From Granulimonas faecalis (GTDB taxonomy: Bacteria > Actinomycetota > Coriobacteriia > Coriobacteriales > Atopobiaceae), in assembly GCF_022834715.1 (NCBI RefSeq), contig NZ_BQKC01000001.1:1834501-1898500 (forward strand): a DNA stretch of 64,000 bases. The letters run 5' to 3'. The stretch's first letter is position 1, and each line of letters opens with the position of its first letter. This document shows, one piece after another, positions 34,701-43,781 of the stretch. A program made the position numbers and the translations under genes. Under the pieces are notes generated by a model, which was not told the DNA's origin, did not search any database, and saw nothing but the letters and a program-made list of their open reading frames with translations.

Positions 34701-36467
34701 GGCCCCGCCGATGTCGTAGGGTTCGAAGGGCAGGCCGTCGTAGGGTTTCACGAGCTTGTCGGCGTAGGAGGCCGGCAGCTCGAAGTCGACGTAGCGCTTG
34801 AGGGTGTCCTCCTGGCCGGGGTTCCTGAAGAGCGGGTTGACCTTCTGCACGGCGCCGTTCTCGTCGACGTAGGAGAGGTTGACCGTGACCTGCTCGGAGG
34901 TGGCCTGCTTGGGCAGCCACAGGTAGAGCTTCCCGTCGTAGAAGCGGTGGGGCGCACCGTAGTCGTAGCGCTGGCCGGCCACCAGGAGCTCCCAGTCATG
35001 GATGAGGTTGTCGCCGCCCACCACGGTGCCGTCCTCGTTCACGCGCTTGATCTCGGCCGACAGGTCGATGGTGACCATGAAGACCTTGTTGGGGTCGTTG
35101 GGGTCGCCGGTGTTGTAGCCCGGGGCCATACCGGCGTCGTTGCTCCAGGCGGTGTCGCCGATGCCCAGGAAGTAGCGGACGGGGTCGGTGCAGAACACCG
35201 AGCCGCCGGAGATCACGACGAAGCCGCCGGACCCGCCGATGTCGGGGAAGACGTTGTAGCGGCCGCCGTCGGAGTGGGCCCCGCCGCCACCGGTGCCGTG
35301 ATGGGGAATGAGGGTGCCGCCGGTGACGGTGACGGTGTGGCCGGCGTTGGTGGACCAGCACGCGCTGCCGAAGGCACCGCCGTGCCACCCGCCGAACGAC
35401 TCGATGAAGCCGCCGTTGATGTTGATGTCGCCGGCGTAGGTCACGCCGCGGCCCAGGCGGGGCGTGGGGATGGCGTCGGGGAGCATGGCCCCGTAGCCGG
35501 AGCAGTCGCTGTGGCCGGCGCCGATGCCGGCCCCGTGGAGGCCGCCGTGGGTCTCGATGGTGCCCCCGTTGAAGGTCATGGCCGTGGCGGTGCCGTTGGC
35601 CTCGCCGCCGGCACCGATGCCGGCCGAGTAGCTCGTGCCGCCCTCGCCGGAGAAGTTCCAGCCGTAGACGTCCACCTTGAGGCGCCCGCCGTTGAAGGTG
35701 AGGGTGCCGCCGTCCTCGTAGGAGGAGCCGCCGATGCCCGAGCCCTGGCCCCCGCCGTGAACCTCGAGGTAGCCGGGGTCGTCGCTGTCGAGGGCCGAGG
35801 CGTGGGACCCGGCCTCCACCACGGTGCCGTCGGACAGGACGATGTCGGCCGCCACCTTGTCGCCCTCCACCCGGGCCATGGCGCCCGACGCGTCGCGGTT
35901 GTCGCGCCCGTCGTCGACCACGAGCGAGGAGCCCTCGCCGCAGCGGATGCCGGCGTATATGGAGCCGCCGGCGGTCACCGTGAGGCTGTTCTCGGTGCCG
36001 TCGGCGACCTTGAGGTAGAGGGAGGTGGGGGCCACGATCTGGGACCCGCGGGCGGCCCGGCTGCCGTCGGCCGTGCCATAGAGGTTGGTGGCCACGTCGA
36101 TGGGGCAGACCGTGGCCGACGCGATATGGACACCGGCCAGGGTGAGGTCGGCCGCCACGCCGGGGTCCACGCGCACCGTGGTGGCGGAGGTGGCCACACC
36201 GTCGGCGTTGGCCAGGGTCAGCGGCGCAGGGCCCGTCACGTGGAGCACCGTGCCGTCGAGGCGCCAGTCGACGCCCTCGACACCTCCCGCCACCTTGAGG
36301 TCACCCGCCGCGGACCAGGCGCGGCCGTCCTGGGCCGCCTGGGCCGACAGGCCGTCGACCCCCTCGGCAAAAGCCCGCGCCACCGGGGCCGGGACGGCTA
36401 CCGACAGGGCGAGCAGGGCGGCGAGCGCCAACCTGCGTCCACGCCGGCCAAACGACGACTTTCCCAT
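31707..36467 (-). CDS. large LPXTG-anchored cell-surface protein (adhesin-like)
   Basis: 1586 residues. The basic leader MGKSSFGRRGRRLALAALLA ends near AFA (about residue 34), so it is secreted. Residues about 60-430 are Gly-rich with repeated GIGG/GAGIGAG and LTFNGG/MTFNGG turns, like a right-handed beta-helix. A middle region (about 430-950) has beta-rich stretches and Pro/Asp-rich linkers. Three copies of a roughly 140-residue DUF11-type repeat follow (about 985, 1170 and 1358), each with V-x-NL then GD-x-(L/V)RY-x-(L/V). The C-terminus has LPVTG at about 1554, a hydrophobic helix and RRRR: a sortase sorting signal. A second motif, LPSTG, lies 20 residues before it. Likely role is attachment to host or plant material. 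GC-rich and monocistronic. Confidence 0.92.
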   Translation of the reverse strand: MGKSSFGRRGRRLALAALLALSVAVPAPVARAFAEGVDGLSAQAAQDGRAWSAAGDLKVAGGVEGVDWRLDGTVLHVTGPAPLTLANADGVATSATTVRVDPGVAADLTLAGVHIASATVCPIDVATNLYGTADGSRAARGSQIVAPTSLYLKVADGTENSLTVTAGGSIYAGIRCGEGSSLVVDDGRDNRDASGAMARVEGDKVAADIVLSDGTVVEAGSHASALDSDDPGYLEVHGGGQGSGIGGSSYEDGGTLTFNGGRLKVDVYGWNFSGEGGTSYSAGIGAGGEANGTATAMTFNGGTIETHGGLHGAGIGAGHSDCSGYGAMLPDAIPTPRLGRGVTYAGDININGGFIESFGGWHGGAFGSACWSTNAGHTVTVTGGTLIPHHGTGGGGAHSDGGRYNVFPDIGGSGGFVVISGGSVFCTDPVRYFLGIGDTAWSNDAGMAPGYNTGDPNDPNKVFMVTIDLSAEIKRVNEDGTVVGGDNLIHDWELLVAGQRYDYGAPHRFYDGKLYLWLPKQATSEQVTVNLSYVDENGAVQKVNPLFRNPGQEDTLKRYVDFELPASYADKLVKPYDGLPFEPYDIGGAGNSITTDEALPKTLSDPDKVTYKYQVYTGRDGEPVGPEVSEDGGLPSDEGVMRLTMTSTQFSDNPDPIYADFKENYWGHRAVGWCEITPVPSRVALVEAQWVADGAPGSDGHDARQAIKVAANISGGFFDDDPDCPVAATCKAPEGKVQLYVDGEAVGEPVELLFEPKVLDGARSVTLPQNAWRVDNGAGGSTTRFEYTFVPADRDILVPTATDDREHEVTVRYLPSKNYLASANPTEDDDVPSATVRIDPVDPGAEVEPGPGDPGDPDDPANHLVVEQGEPEEGDDGSRLVKGTVTTVFRAPTDDDPHPGRVELKLSTASSAPVRVTASDGSVFTAQIVCDEDGVPVRDEAGRITVTLDPEAVGKGNLTIVQEPNGAYVGTTFSFEVTVLPDASVEPAPAVAKAVVNLTHPDGPTRPGDRLRYTVTASNGAAGSAWTDVVVTDALPSCLKLDGGSVHLTNGADLLDVDGRPAEGDGPLVPGQWRLSAPGADGRAVLEVACGTVYGGSSATVTFECVVADDAVGRDGDAADLSNSASATGTRPNPDQDEGAPPTVGPVEPDDAPAVTPPGGSEVAPGEPADGALASRKTVENLSRPAQAGRTLVGDRLRYTVEVSLGGSPATRVDDVRVADPLPAGIEPVPGTVRLTTPDGRELTVADGCYDAQTRVLALHCGELWGGESLIVTFEAVVGASALGSDGANVAYVGASVPQAPGDPDAPAPGTAVDPDDLPSLDPDAPGDPDDPGVVEVATPPATPSQILGSDPAPEDVVVTKEVENLDRSDGTTRVGDTVRYRLSLSLRQEGSALMGAVLRDDVPRGLEPVSGSIRLLGPDGADIAVDDGCYDPWSRTLAVSVGTVCGPQTATLVFDALVTPDAVGRDIGNVAIAFGEMPSQVSLPLSGPGRGEPFSPAGGWGLYERTHPRYGSDTVWPAGAGPDGGVLPADRELPSTGSDGRRTIVSRHPLGLLPVTGDGSSVAGAVALAASAASALLVLVRRRRP

Positions 36468-36519
36468 GGCAGACTCCTCCTCAAAGGGCAGGGGCCGCCC
36501 CCAGACGGTCCGCGGCCCA

Positions 36520-36550
36520 TATTCAGGTCAATCTTGAATTGACCTGAATA
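36520..36550. promoter_or_regulatory. 13-bp perfect inverted repeat upstream of the surface-protein gene
   Basis: TATTCAGGTCAAT (36520-36532) and ATTGACCTGAATA (36538-36550) are exact reverse complements around CTTGA. A second small repeat, TTCAA-N5-TTGAA, lies just beyond (about 36557-36571). The gap is AT-rich and directly upstream of the surface-protein start, so an operator for its repressor or activator is likely. A terminator role for the preceding GH28 gene is excluded by direction: that gene also reads leftward and ends at 36593. Confidence 0.6.
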
Positions 36551-36592
36551 TACTCTTCAATTCCCTTGAAAAGAAGCGCCCTTTGTCGCGGC

Positions 36593-38036
36593 CTACCGGG
36601 CCCGATGCAGCCCGTCCCCCGCCGGCACCTCGGTGCCGTCCACCGTCAGGAGGGGCCCGTCCACCCCCGAGAGCGCCACGTCGCCGCAATCAAGGGGCCG
36701 CACCCCCGAGACCACGAGGCTTCCCCGGCAGAAGGCGCCCACGCCACCCGCCATGGCCGGCGCCCCCTCGTCGGGGCCGTCGTCGAAGGCCACCTCCACC
36801 CGGCGGAACACGAGGCGGTCCACGGGGTCCTCCGGAAGGCCCGCCACCCAGGCGGCGCACCACTTGGCGCCGCGCACGACGATGTCCTCGAAGGTGAAGG
36901 AGCCCAGGCGGGGCGTCGTGGCGTCCACCGGGCGGCACGAACGGTCCTGGACCCAGGCCTCCATGCCGTCGGGGTCGCAGTTGTAGAGGGCGTTCACCAC
37001 GAACGGCACCCCCACCCCCTCCATGGCGATGCGCCGGAAGACGACGGAGGTCACCAGCGAGTCCCGGCCGCGGCCCCGCCTCGTCTTCACCCGCAGGCCC
37101 CGGTCGGTCCGGCTGAAGACGCAGTCCTCCACCACCACGACGGAGACGTCCCCGGCCGTCTCGCTGCCGATGGCCACGGCCCCGTGGCCGTCGTGCATGG
37201 AGCAGTGGGTCACGCGTACGGCCGTGCAGGGAGGGCGCACCGGGCGCTCCATGGAGAGCTTGCCGCTCTTGATGGCCACGCAGTCGTCGCCCACGGAGAA
37301 CTCGCACCCCGAGACCAGCACGCCGGTGCAGCTCTCGGGGTTGACCCCGTCGGTGTTGGGGGGGAGTCGGCCGGACTCTTCAGGGCGAGGCAGAGGAACC
37401 TCGCATCGCGGCAGAGCACCGGGTGCACGTTCCAACTTGGGCTGTCCCTGAGGGTGCCGACCAGGGCCACCCTCTCGCACCCCTCGAGAAAGACGAGGCG
37501 GGGCCGGGCGGCCGCCCGGATGCGCTTGGGGTCGTGCCACCAGGTGTCGGCGGTGGCCTGGCCGTCCACCGTGCCGGGGCCGTAGACGCAGGCGTCACGG
37601 ACCCCCACGGCGTTCACGACGGCGGCGGACATGGCACAGGACTCCCCCTCCCAGGTGCCCCCTCCCAGGTGCCGAGCGGGTACGGGGCGCCGCCGTCGGT
37701 GCGGGCCTGGCTGGGAGGGAGGAGCGCCCTCCCCTCCCGGTCGTAGACGGCCAGCAGCTCGGCCCCCTGGGCCAGATGGAGGGAGACGCCGTCCTTGAGC
37801 CACAGGCTCGACACCCGGTAGCGCCCCGCCGGCACCTCCACGGTGCCGCCCTCGGCGCAGCGGGCCACGGCCGCCTGGATGGACCCGGTGTCGTCGCGAC
37901 GGCCGTCTCCCGCGGCCCCGAAGTCGCGGATGTCGAGCCGCACGGACTCCGGCGGCGTCTCCACCACGGCGGCGCGGGCGCAGGCCCAGGAGACAACAGC
38001 TTTCCGGGGCATCCAGACGACATCGGCGGTTTCCAT
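36593..38036 (-). pseudogene. glycoside hydrolase family 28 (polygalacturonase-like), two frameshifts
   Basis: A pectin-type hydrolase gene split over three frames. It starts at ATG 38036 (METADVVWMPRKAV; AGAGGAAG upstream) and runs through LDIRDFGAAGDGRRDDTGSI to PYPLGTWEG. There a 14-bp tandem duplication (37644-37671) shifts the frame. It continues as ESCAMSAAVVNAVG...ALKSPADS, shifts again at the C7 run (G7 on the plus strand, about 37358-37364), and ends in the frame NTDGVNPES. The GH28 catalytic motifs NTDG, GDDCVAIKSG, GHGAVAIGS and RGLRVKT are all intact in the last part. Removing both lesions gives a protein of about 475 residues with no signal peptide. The first lesion is a clear duplication; the homopolymer one might be a sequencing error. 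No complete enzyme can be made as read. Confidence 0.88.
37644..37671. repeat. 14-bp perfect tandem duplication causing a frameshift in GH28
   Basis: CCCCCTCCCAGGTG occurs twice head to tail (37644-37657 and 37658-37671). Deleting one copy restores the reading PYPLGTWEGESCAMSAAVV across the site. Slipped-strand duplication is the simplest origin. Confidence 0.9.
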
Positions 38037-38060
38037 GGGCCGGCTTCCTCTCGGCTCGAT

Positions 38061-38113
38061 GGGACAGAAGTGCCCGACCATTGGGACAAAAGTGTCCGGG
38101 CACTTTTGTCCCA
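38061..38113. repeat. family A repeat cluster, site 2
   Basis: Units at 38061 and 38083 (GGGACA-x-AAGTG-type, 22 bases apart), and a third in the opposite orientation at 38098, so the last two form a 30-bp head-to-head palindrome. It lies 25 bases upstream of the GH28 start. Confidence 0.8.
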
Positions 38114-38179
38114 ACCTTGCCCGCCGTCGAGCCGCCGTCACGTTGGTCGGGCTCGCATGGCGTCGCCACGCCCCCTCCC

Positions 38180-38284
38180 CACCTGAACTCGGTTGGGGGC
38201 GGATTCCGGACCCCTGAAAACAGCTGAGGGCGACTTCCGGCGCAAAAGCGCGTCGGGAGTCGCCCTCAATCGCGTTCAGATGGG
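38180..38284. repeat. family C repeat cluster, site 2
   Basis: A direct unit at 38180 (CACCTGAACTCGGTTGGGGG), a second near 38212, and an inverted unit ending near 38284 that closes a roughly 70-base hairpin with the second. It is in the gap between the DeoR stop and the GH28 start. Confidence 0.7.
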
Positions 38285-38329
38285 AGGGAGGAGGGCGGGA
38301 GGCGCACCGGCCGCGACCCCTGTCCCCCG

Positions 38330-39070
38330 TCAGACGGCGCGGACCGTCGCGACGTCGGCCCAGTCGGGCGGCACCTCGTCCGTGAGGACCGTCACCGCCT
38401 CCAGCGGGTCGAACACCACGGGCCCCACGCGACCGAGCTTCGTGTGGTCGGCCAACAGGAAAGGCCGCCCTGTCCGCGCGATCGAGAGCCTCTTCACCTG
38501 TGCCTCCAGCCGCTCGGCCGTGGTGAGCCCATACTCGCGGCTCACGCCGTTGGCGCCCCAGAACCCCAGGGTGAACCGGTAGCGCGACAGCGTCTCCACG
38601 GCCTCGGGGCCCACGAGTGCCGCCGTGGCGGGTTTGACCTCGCCGCCGAGCACCACCACCGAGAGCCCGCGGACCGCGAGGGCCGCCGCGCTGTCCAGCG
38701 AGTTGGTGACGTAGGAGGCACGGGTCTCCCCGATGTGGTCCACGAGCGCGCGGCACGTGGTACCGGCGTCTATGTAGACGAGGTCGTCGGGGCCGATGAG
38801 CGACGCCGCGTACCGGGAGATTCGCGCCTTCTCGGCCGTGCGGAGGTCCGCCCGCTCGCCGATGGTGAGCTCGCGGCGCACGTGCTCGTCCTCCAGGCAC
38901 ACGGCGCCGCCGTGGACCTTCACCAAGCGTCCGGCGGAGTCGAGCTTGTCGAGGTCGCGCCGGATGGTCGACTCGCTGATGCCGAACGACTCAGCCAGCT
39001 CGGGGACGGTGGCCGCCCCGTTGCGGCTCACCGTCTCCACGATCCGGTCCAGGCGCTGCCGCGCGATCAC
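38330..39070 (-). CDS. DeoR-family sugar-metabolism regulator
   Basis: A 246-residue repressor. The N-terminal helix-turn-helix is VPELAESFGISESTIRRDLDKL (about residues 22-43), followed by the DeoR hinge LVKVHGGAV. The C-terminal sensor domain (about 75-246) is the sugar-phosphate isomerase-like fold with VYIDAGTTCRALVDHI and YVTNSLDSAAALA. It starts at GTG 39070 and overlaps the upstream oxidoreductase stop by four bases (GTGA), so the two are translationally coupled. It probably controls its own operon through the inverted repeat at 40206-40240. The effector, presumably a phosphorylated sugar or polyol, is unknown. Confidence 0.93.
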   Translation of the reverse strand: MIARQRLDRIVETVSRNGAATVPELAESFGISESTIRRDLDKLDSAGRLVKVHGGAVCLEDEHVRRELTIGERADLRTAEKARISRYAASLIGPDDLVYIDAGTTCRALVDHIGETRASYVTNSLDSAAALAVRGLSVVVLGGEVKPATAALVGPEAVETLSRYRFTLGFWGANGVSREYGLTTAERLEAQVKRLSIARTGRPFLLADHTKLGRVGPVVFDPLEAVTVLTDEVPPDWADVATVRAV

Positions 39071-40146
39071 GCCTGCCGCTCCTCGGGGTACACGACGCCC
39101 CAGGCGGCACGGAGGGACGTCATGAGGTCCATGACGTCAGCCGCGTGGCCGATGAGGGCGCGGGCATCCTCGTCGCCGGCCACGGCGCGCTCGAGGTCGG
39201 CCATCTCGTAGCAGAGGGCGTAGGCCTCCTCACCGGCCGCGACCTCCTCCACCGAGCCGTCCTCGGTCCACACGATCCTGGCACTGTCTGCGCGGGGGTA
39301 CTCGTCCACCTGGATATAGCAGCGGTCGAAGGAGAGCACGCCGCGCTTGGGCTGCTTGGAGTGGAGCGAGAGGCTGACGACGGCAAGTTGCTGCTCGGCG
39401 TTGCGGGCGACGATGCCGCCCTTCTCGTCCACGCCGGTGGACGCGAGGTTGCCGAGGGAGACGAGCTCGTCGGGCTGGCTCCCCATGAAGAGGCGGGCGA
39501 AGGTGAGGGCGTAGACGCCGATGTCGAGCATGGCGCCGCCGGCCAGGTCGGAGTTGTAGAAGCGGTTGGTGAGGTCGCCGTACTCCTTGTAGCTCCCAAA
39601 GCTCGCCTGCACGAGGTTGAGCGGGCCGAACTCGCCGGCATCCGCGCGGCGGCGGAGCTCCCGGTAGAGGGGCATGTGGAGGATGGTGGTTGCGTCCATC
39701 AGCTGGACGCCGTTCTCGGCGGCGAGGGCACGGGCCTCCTCGAGCTCGGCGGAGTTGAGGGTGATGGCCTTCTCGCAGAGCACGTGCTTGCCGGCGGCGA
39801 GGGCGTCGCGCAGGTAGGCGATGTGGGTGTTGTGCGGCGTGGTGATGTAGACGGCGTCGATGGCAGGGTCGGCGTAGAGCTCCTCGACGGTCTCGTAGAC
39901 GCGGGGCACACCGTGGCGCTCGGCGAAGGCGTGGGCCTTGGAGGCCGTGCGGTTGGCCACGCCGGCGAGGCGGCGGCCGGCGAGGGCGAGGGACTCGGCC
40001 ATCTGGTTGGCGATGACGCCGCAGCCGATGACGGCCCAGTTGAGCTGGGGCGCAGTGAAGATGTCGTCGGGGAACGGCTGGGACTGGGCGCGGGCGAAGG
40101 CGGCCTCCGCGGCCGCGGCGGCGTCGAGCGGGGCATGCTCCGACAT
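39067..40146 (-). CDS. Gfo/Idh/MocA-family oxidoreductase
   Basis: A 359-residue NAD(P)-dependent sugar or polyol dehydrogenase. The Rossmann motif is VIGCGVIANQMAESLALAG (about residues 38-56). YITTPHNTHIAYLRDAL and HVLCEKAITLN (about 100-128) follow; the lysine of CEKAIT is the usual catalytic lysine (normally EKP). GGAMLDIGVYAL near 215 is the second family motif. The C-terminal beta-sheet domain completes the fold. ATG 40146 follows GGGAGGT. It is the first gene of a two-gene operon with the DeoR regulator, suggesting induction by the substrate. Confidence 0.92.
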   Translation of the reverse strand: MSEHAPLDAAAAAEAAFARAQSQPFPDDIFTAPQLNWAVIGCGVIANQMAESLALAGRRLAGVANRTASKAHAFAERHGVPRVYETVEELYADPAIDAVYITTPHNTHIAYLRDALAAGKHVLCEKAITLNSAELEEARALAAENGVQLMDATTILHMPLYRELRRRADAGEFGPLNLVQASFGSYKEYGDLTNRFYNSDLAGGAMLDIGVYALTFARLFMGSQPDELVSLGNLASTGVDEKGGIVARNAEQQLAVVSLSLHSKQPKRGVLSFDRCYIQVDEYPRADSARIVWTEDGSVEEVAAGEEAYALCYEMADLERAVAGDEDARALIGHAADVMDLMTSLRAAWGVVYPEERQA

Positions 40147-40205
40147 GGGACCTCCCGGTGGTAGATGCGGCTGTGCGCCGGTTCTTGCGTGACTGTGGAC
40201 AGTAT

Positions 40206-40240
40206 TGCGCATTTTTGCTCGTTCTGCGCGAGAATGCACA
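40206..40240. promoter_or_regulatory. putative DeoR operator upstream of the oxidoreductase operon
   Basis: TGCGCATT (40206-40213) and AATGCACA (40233-40240) form an inverted repeat with one mismatch, and inner CTCG/CGAG arms (40218-40221 and 40229-40232) lie symmetrically around the centre. It is in an AT-richer patch 60-95 bases upstream of the operon start, a typical place for autoregulation. Confidence 0.5.
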
Positions 40241-40281
40241 GAAAATGGAGGGGCTGCTGCCCCCCCCCCGTCCCAACCGTC

Positions 40282-40306
40282 CCAACACCCGGACACTTTT
40301 GTCCCA
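40282..40306. repeat. family A repeat, site 3 (single unit)
   Basis: One GGACACTTTTGTCCC unit (about 40291-40305) preceded by a partial unit and the AACACCC spacer. A run of ten C lies just upstream (about 40260-40269). It sits between the oxidoreductase start and the C_GCAxxG gene stop. Confidence 0.7.
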
Positions 40307-40376
40307 GCCGGGATCGCCGCCCCGTCCACCGCCCAGCCTCATCCGCCGCCCTGCCCGCCCCCCAACGGGGCGGCCC

Positions 40377-40862
40377 TCAGCCGTCGAGGTTCTCGATGGC
40401 CAGCTCGCGGCAGACGATGTCGGCCACCTTCCAGGCACAGAGGCCCGTGAGGACGATGCACTGCCCCCTGTGCTCGCCGGCCGCCATGTCCATGCCCCGG
40501 GTGAGCACCCGGCAGCAGACGGCGTTCTTGCCGTTGTTGGCCCGAAACCAGTCGTGGAGCTCGTTGGAGAGGGCCATGGCGCGACGCACCTTTGGGTCCG
40601 CGGGGCCGTCGGGGGTCGTGCGCCCAAAGAACATGCCCAGGGCCATGACCCCGCCGTTGAGCGCCCCGCACACGCAGCCCGAGCGCCCCATGCCCACGGC
40701 CATGGCCGAGCTCATGGCCACCACGTCGTCGGCCACGTCGAGGTCGAAGATGTCGCAGACCGCCCCCATGAGGGCCTCGCAGCAAAAGAAGCCGCCGCGG
40801 TAGTTCTCCTCGGCGTCTCGGACCACCTTGTTGGGGCTCACGGCCACGGCACCTATGTTCAT
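40377..40862 (-). CDS. C_GCAxxG_C_C family redox protein
   Basis: A 161-residue cysteine-rich protein of the C_GCAxxG_C_C family (PF09719), thought to be redox-active and often found beside electron-transfer or metal-handling genes in anaerobes. The hallmark is GCVCGALNGGVMALG (about residues 73-87), flanked by NYRGGFFCCEAL (about 28-38) and AVCCRVLT (about 120-127). ATG 40862 follows AAGGAG by six bases; an in-frame start six codons earlier has no site. It appears to be monocistronic. Partner proteins are not evident. Confidence 0.9.
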   Translation of the reverse strand: MNIGAVAVSPNKVVRDAEENYRGGFFCCEALMGAVCDIFDLDVADDVVAMSSAMAVGMGRSGCVCGALNGGVMALGMFFGRTTPDGPADPKVRRAMALSNELHDWFRANNGKNAVCCRVLTRGMDMAAGEHRGQCIVLTGLCAWKVADIVCRELAIENLDG

Positions 40863-40928
40863 GGTTTCTCCTTGTCGCATTTTTATATATCAATGCAACA
40901 ATACCATGGTTTTACCAAGACAGGAGCC

Positions 40929-40962
40929 GGGCCCGCGTCGCGGCCATCGGCGACACGGGCCC
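40929..40962 (-). terminator. GC-rich hairpin after ettA
   Basis: GGGCCCGCGTCGC (40929-40941) pairs with GCGACACGGGCCC (40950-40962) with one mismatch. It lies 35 bases past the ettA stop. There is no T-run. Confidence 0.6.
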
Positions 40963-40996
40963 AGCGGGGCGGACGGCTGCGGCAGAGGGAGGGACC

Positions 40997-42691
<1,695 letters not shown>

Positions 42692-42754
42692 AAAAAGCTC
42701 CCTGTGCTGCACTTGTGGCTGGACGGACCTTTCATCTTGCCACAGCCGGCCGCT

Positions 42755-43018
42755 TCACTCCCTCACATAGAGCTTGTTGGAGCGCGGAAACTCCCGACGA
42801 CAGGCCTCGCGGAGGGCCCGCCTGGCCTCGGAGCCGGCCGGGACCTCCACCACCTGCGACGAGAAGCCCTGCTCGGCCACCCTCACCATGCCGTCGACCG
42901 CACTCACCGTGACTGAGCGATCCTTCTTGAACGTGAGAAGCCTCACCGTGCCCGAGGCCCCACGCCCACACAGGCCCTGGGCCCGCCCCAGGGCCTGCTT
43001 CATGGCCACAAGCTTCAT
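42755..43018 (-). CDS. 87-residue protein, possible antitoxin partner
   Basis: A small basic protein beginning MKLVAMKQALGRAQGLCGRG, with TFKKDRSVTVSAVDGMVRVAE as a likely beta hairpin, and a helical C-terminus (EARRALREACRREFPRS). No family is recognised. It starts at ATG 43018, seven bases after GGGGAGG, and overlaps the stop of the preceding RelE-like gene by four bases (ATGA), as many toxin-antitoxin pairs do. Either role assignment is inferred from layout; a simple two-gene operon of unknown function is possible. Confidence 0.55.
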   Translation of the reverse strand: MKLVAMKQALGRAQGLCGRGASGTVRLLTFKKDRSVTVSAVDGMVRVAEQGFSSQVVEVPAGSEARRALREACRREFPRSNKLYVRE

Positions 43019-43413
43019 GGGCGCGCCTCCCCTAAGAAACGGTCGAGCTCGCGGAGGAAGTCGCGGCGCACAAGGGTCTGCGTGATGTAGACCACCGTGG
43101 CGCGGCCGCCCTCCACCGAGAATGCGATACGCACGCTGCCGGCGTCGCGCGAGTTCACGCGGCACTCCTTGAGGGCGCACCCCCGCCAGCGGCCGGCTCC
43201 TTTGCAATGGAAGAACCCGGCCTGCGCCTGGGTCTCCACAGCGGCGGCCACCCGGACGCGGAGGTCGGGCCACCGGCGCAGGGCCTTGTCGCAGCCGCGC
43301 TTGTCAAAGGAGACATCTGCGGCATTGAGGACCCCTCCGCCCTCGTCGCACGTGCCGGCGGCTGCGGCCGATCCGGGACAGAGCGGCACTTTTGCTCCAA
43401 GACCCTTCTTCAT
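43015..43413 (-). CDS. 132-residue protein with RelE/ParE-like C-terminal half, possible toxin
   Basis: The N-terminal 50 residues are low-complexity. The remainder (from about residue 45, RRWPDLRVRVAAAVE) has a layout reminiscent of RelE/ParE-fold toxins: helices, then CALKECRVNSRDAGSVRIAF, then VVYITQTLVRRDFLRELDRF. Similarity is by pattern only and the usual catalytic residues cannot be assigned. ATG 43413 has AAAGG six bases upstream. Translationally coupled to the 87-residue gene. Order would be toxin first, as in higBA. Alternative: unrelated cytoplasmic protein. Confidence 0.5.
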   Translation of the reverse strand: MKKGLGAKVPLCPGSAAAAGTCDEGGGVLNAADVSFDKRGCDKALRRWPDLRVRVAAAVETQAQAGFFHCKGAGRWRGCALKECRVNSRDAGSVRIAFSVEGGRATVVYITQTLVRRDFLRELDRFLGEARP

Positions 43414-43538
43414 GGACGCCTTTCTCGCCTTGGGTTTTCTGCCGGCGCCGAAGTGCCAGCGGCCTGTGTGGTTTTCTATGCCCCCAAAGGGTCCCCAACA
43501 ATATGGGGGGCGGCCGAGGTGACCGGCTGAGATGAGGC

Positions 43539-43676
43539 GCTCCAACTTGCAAGTTGGAGCGGATTTGGAGGGAGAAGGAGCCGTTAATCCACACCAAGTA
43601 GCAAGTTGGAGCGTTTTTCGGGCCAAAGCGGGCTGCCGGGCGCCGCCAGCACGCTCCAACTTGCAAGTTGGAGCGT
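43539..43676. repeat. family E: 22-bp perfect palindromes plus a half copy
   Basis: Two identical perfect 22-bp palindromes, 43539-43560 and 43653-43674, with core CCAACTTGCAAGTTGG, and a half copy GCAAGTTGGAGC at 43601-43612. The half copy and the last unit are followed by GTTTTTC or GTTTCTCC on the plus strand, as in terminators. The surrounding 368-base gap (43414-43781) lies between the divergent RelE-like and glycosylase genes and holds nothing else recognised. Confidence 0.8.
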
Positions 43677-43781
43677 TTCTCCGAATCGGTCCAGGCCGCC
43701 GGCCGAGACGACCCACCGGCTCGACCCCGGCCCAGCAGGCCTATGCTGAACAAACCGCCCCGCCCCTCCCGAAAGGCAGCC

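Noticed and set aside
31821-36542. Open frame of about 1570 codons on the plus strand
   Set aside because: It is the antisense shadow of the LPXTG surface-protein gene; high GC leaves few stops in opposite frames, and its translation is low-complexity Gly/Val/His without any domain.
43539-43676. CRISPR array or insertion-sequence end
   Set aside because: Only two and a half palindromes at irregular spacing, and no transposase gene between or beside them.
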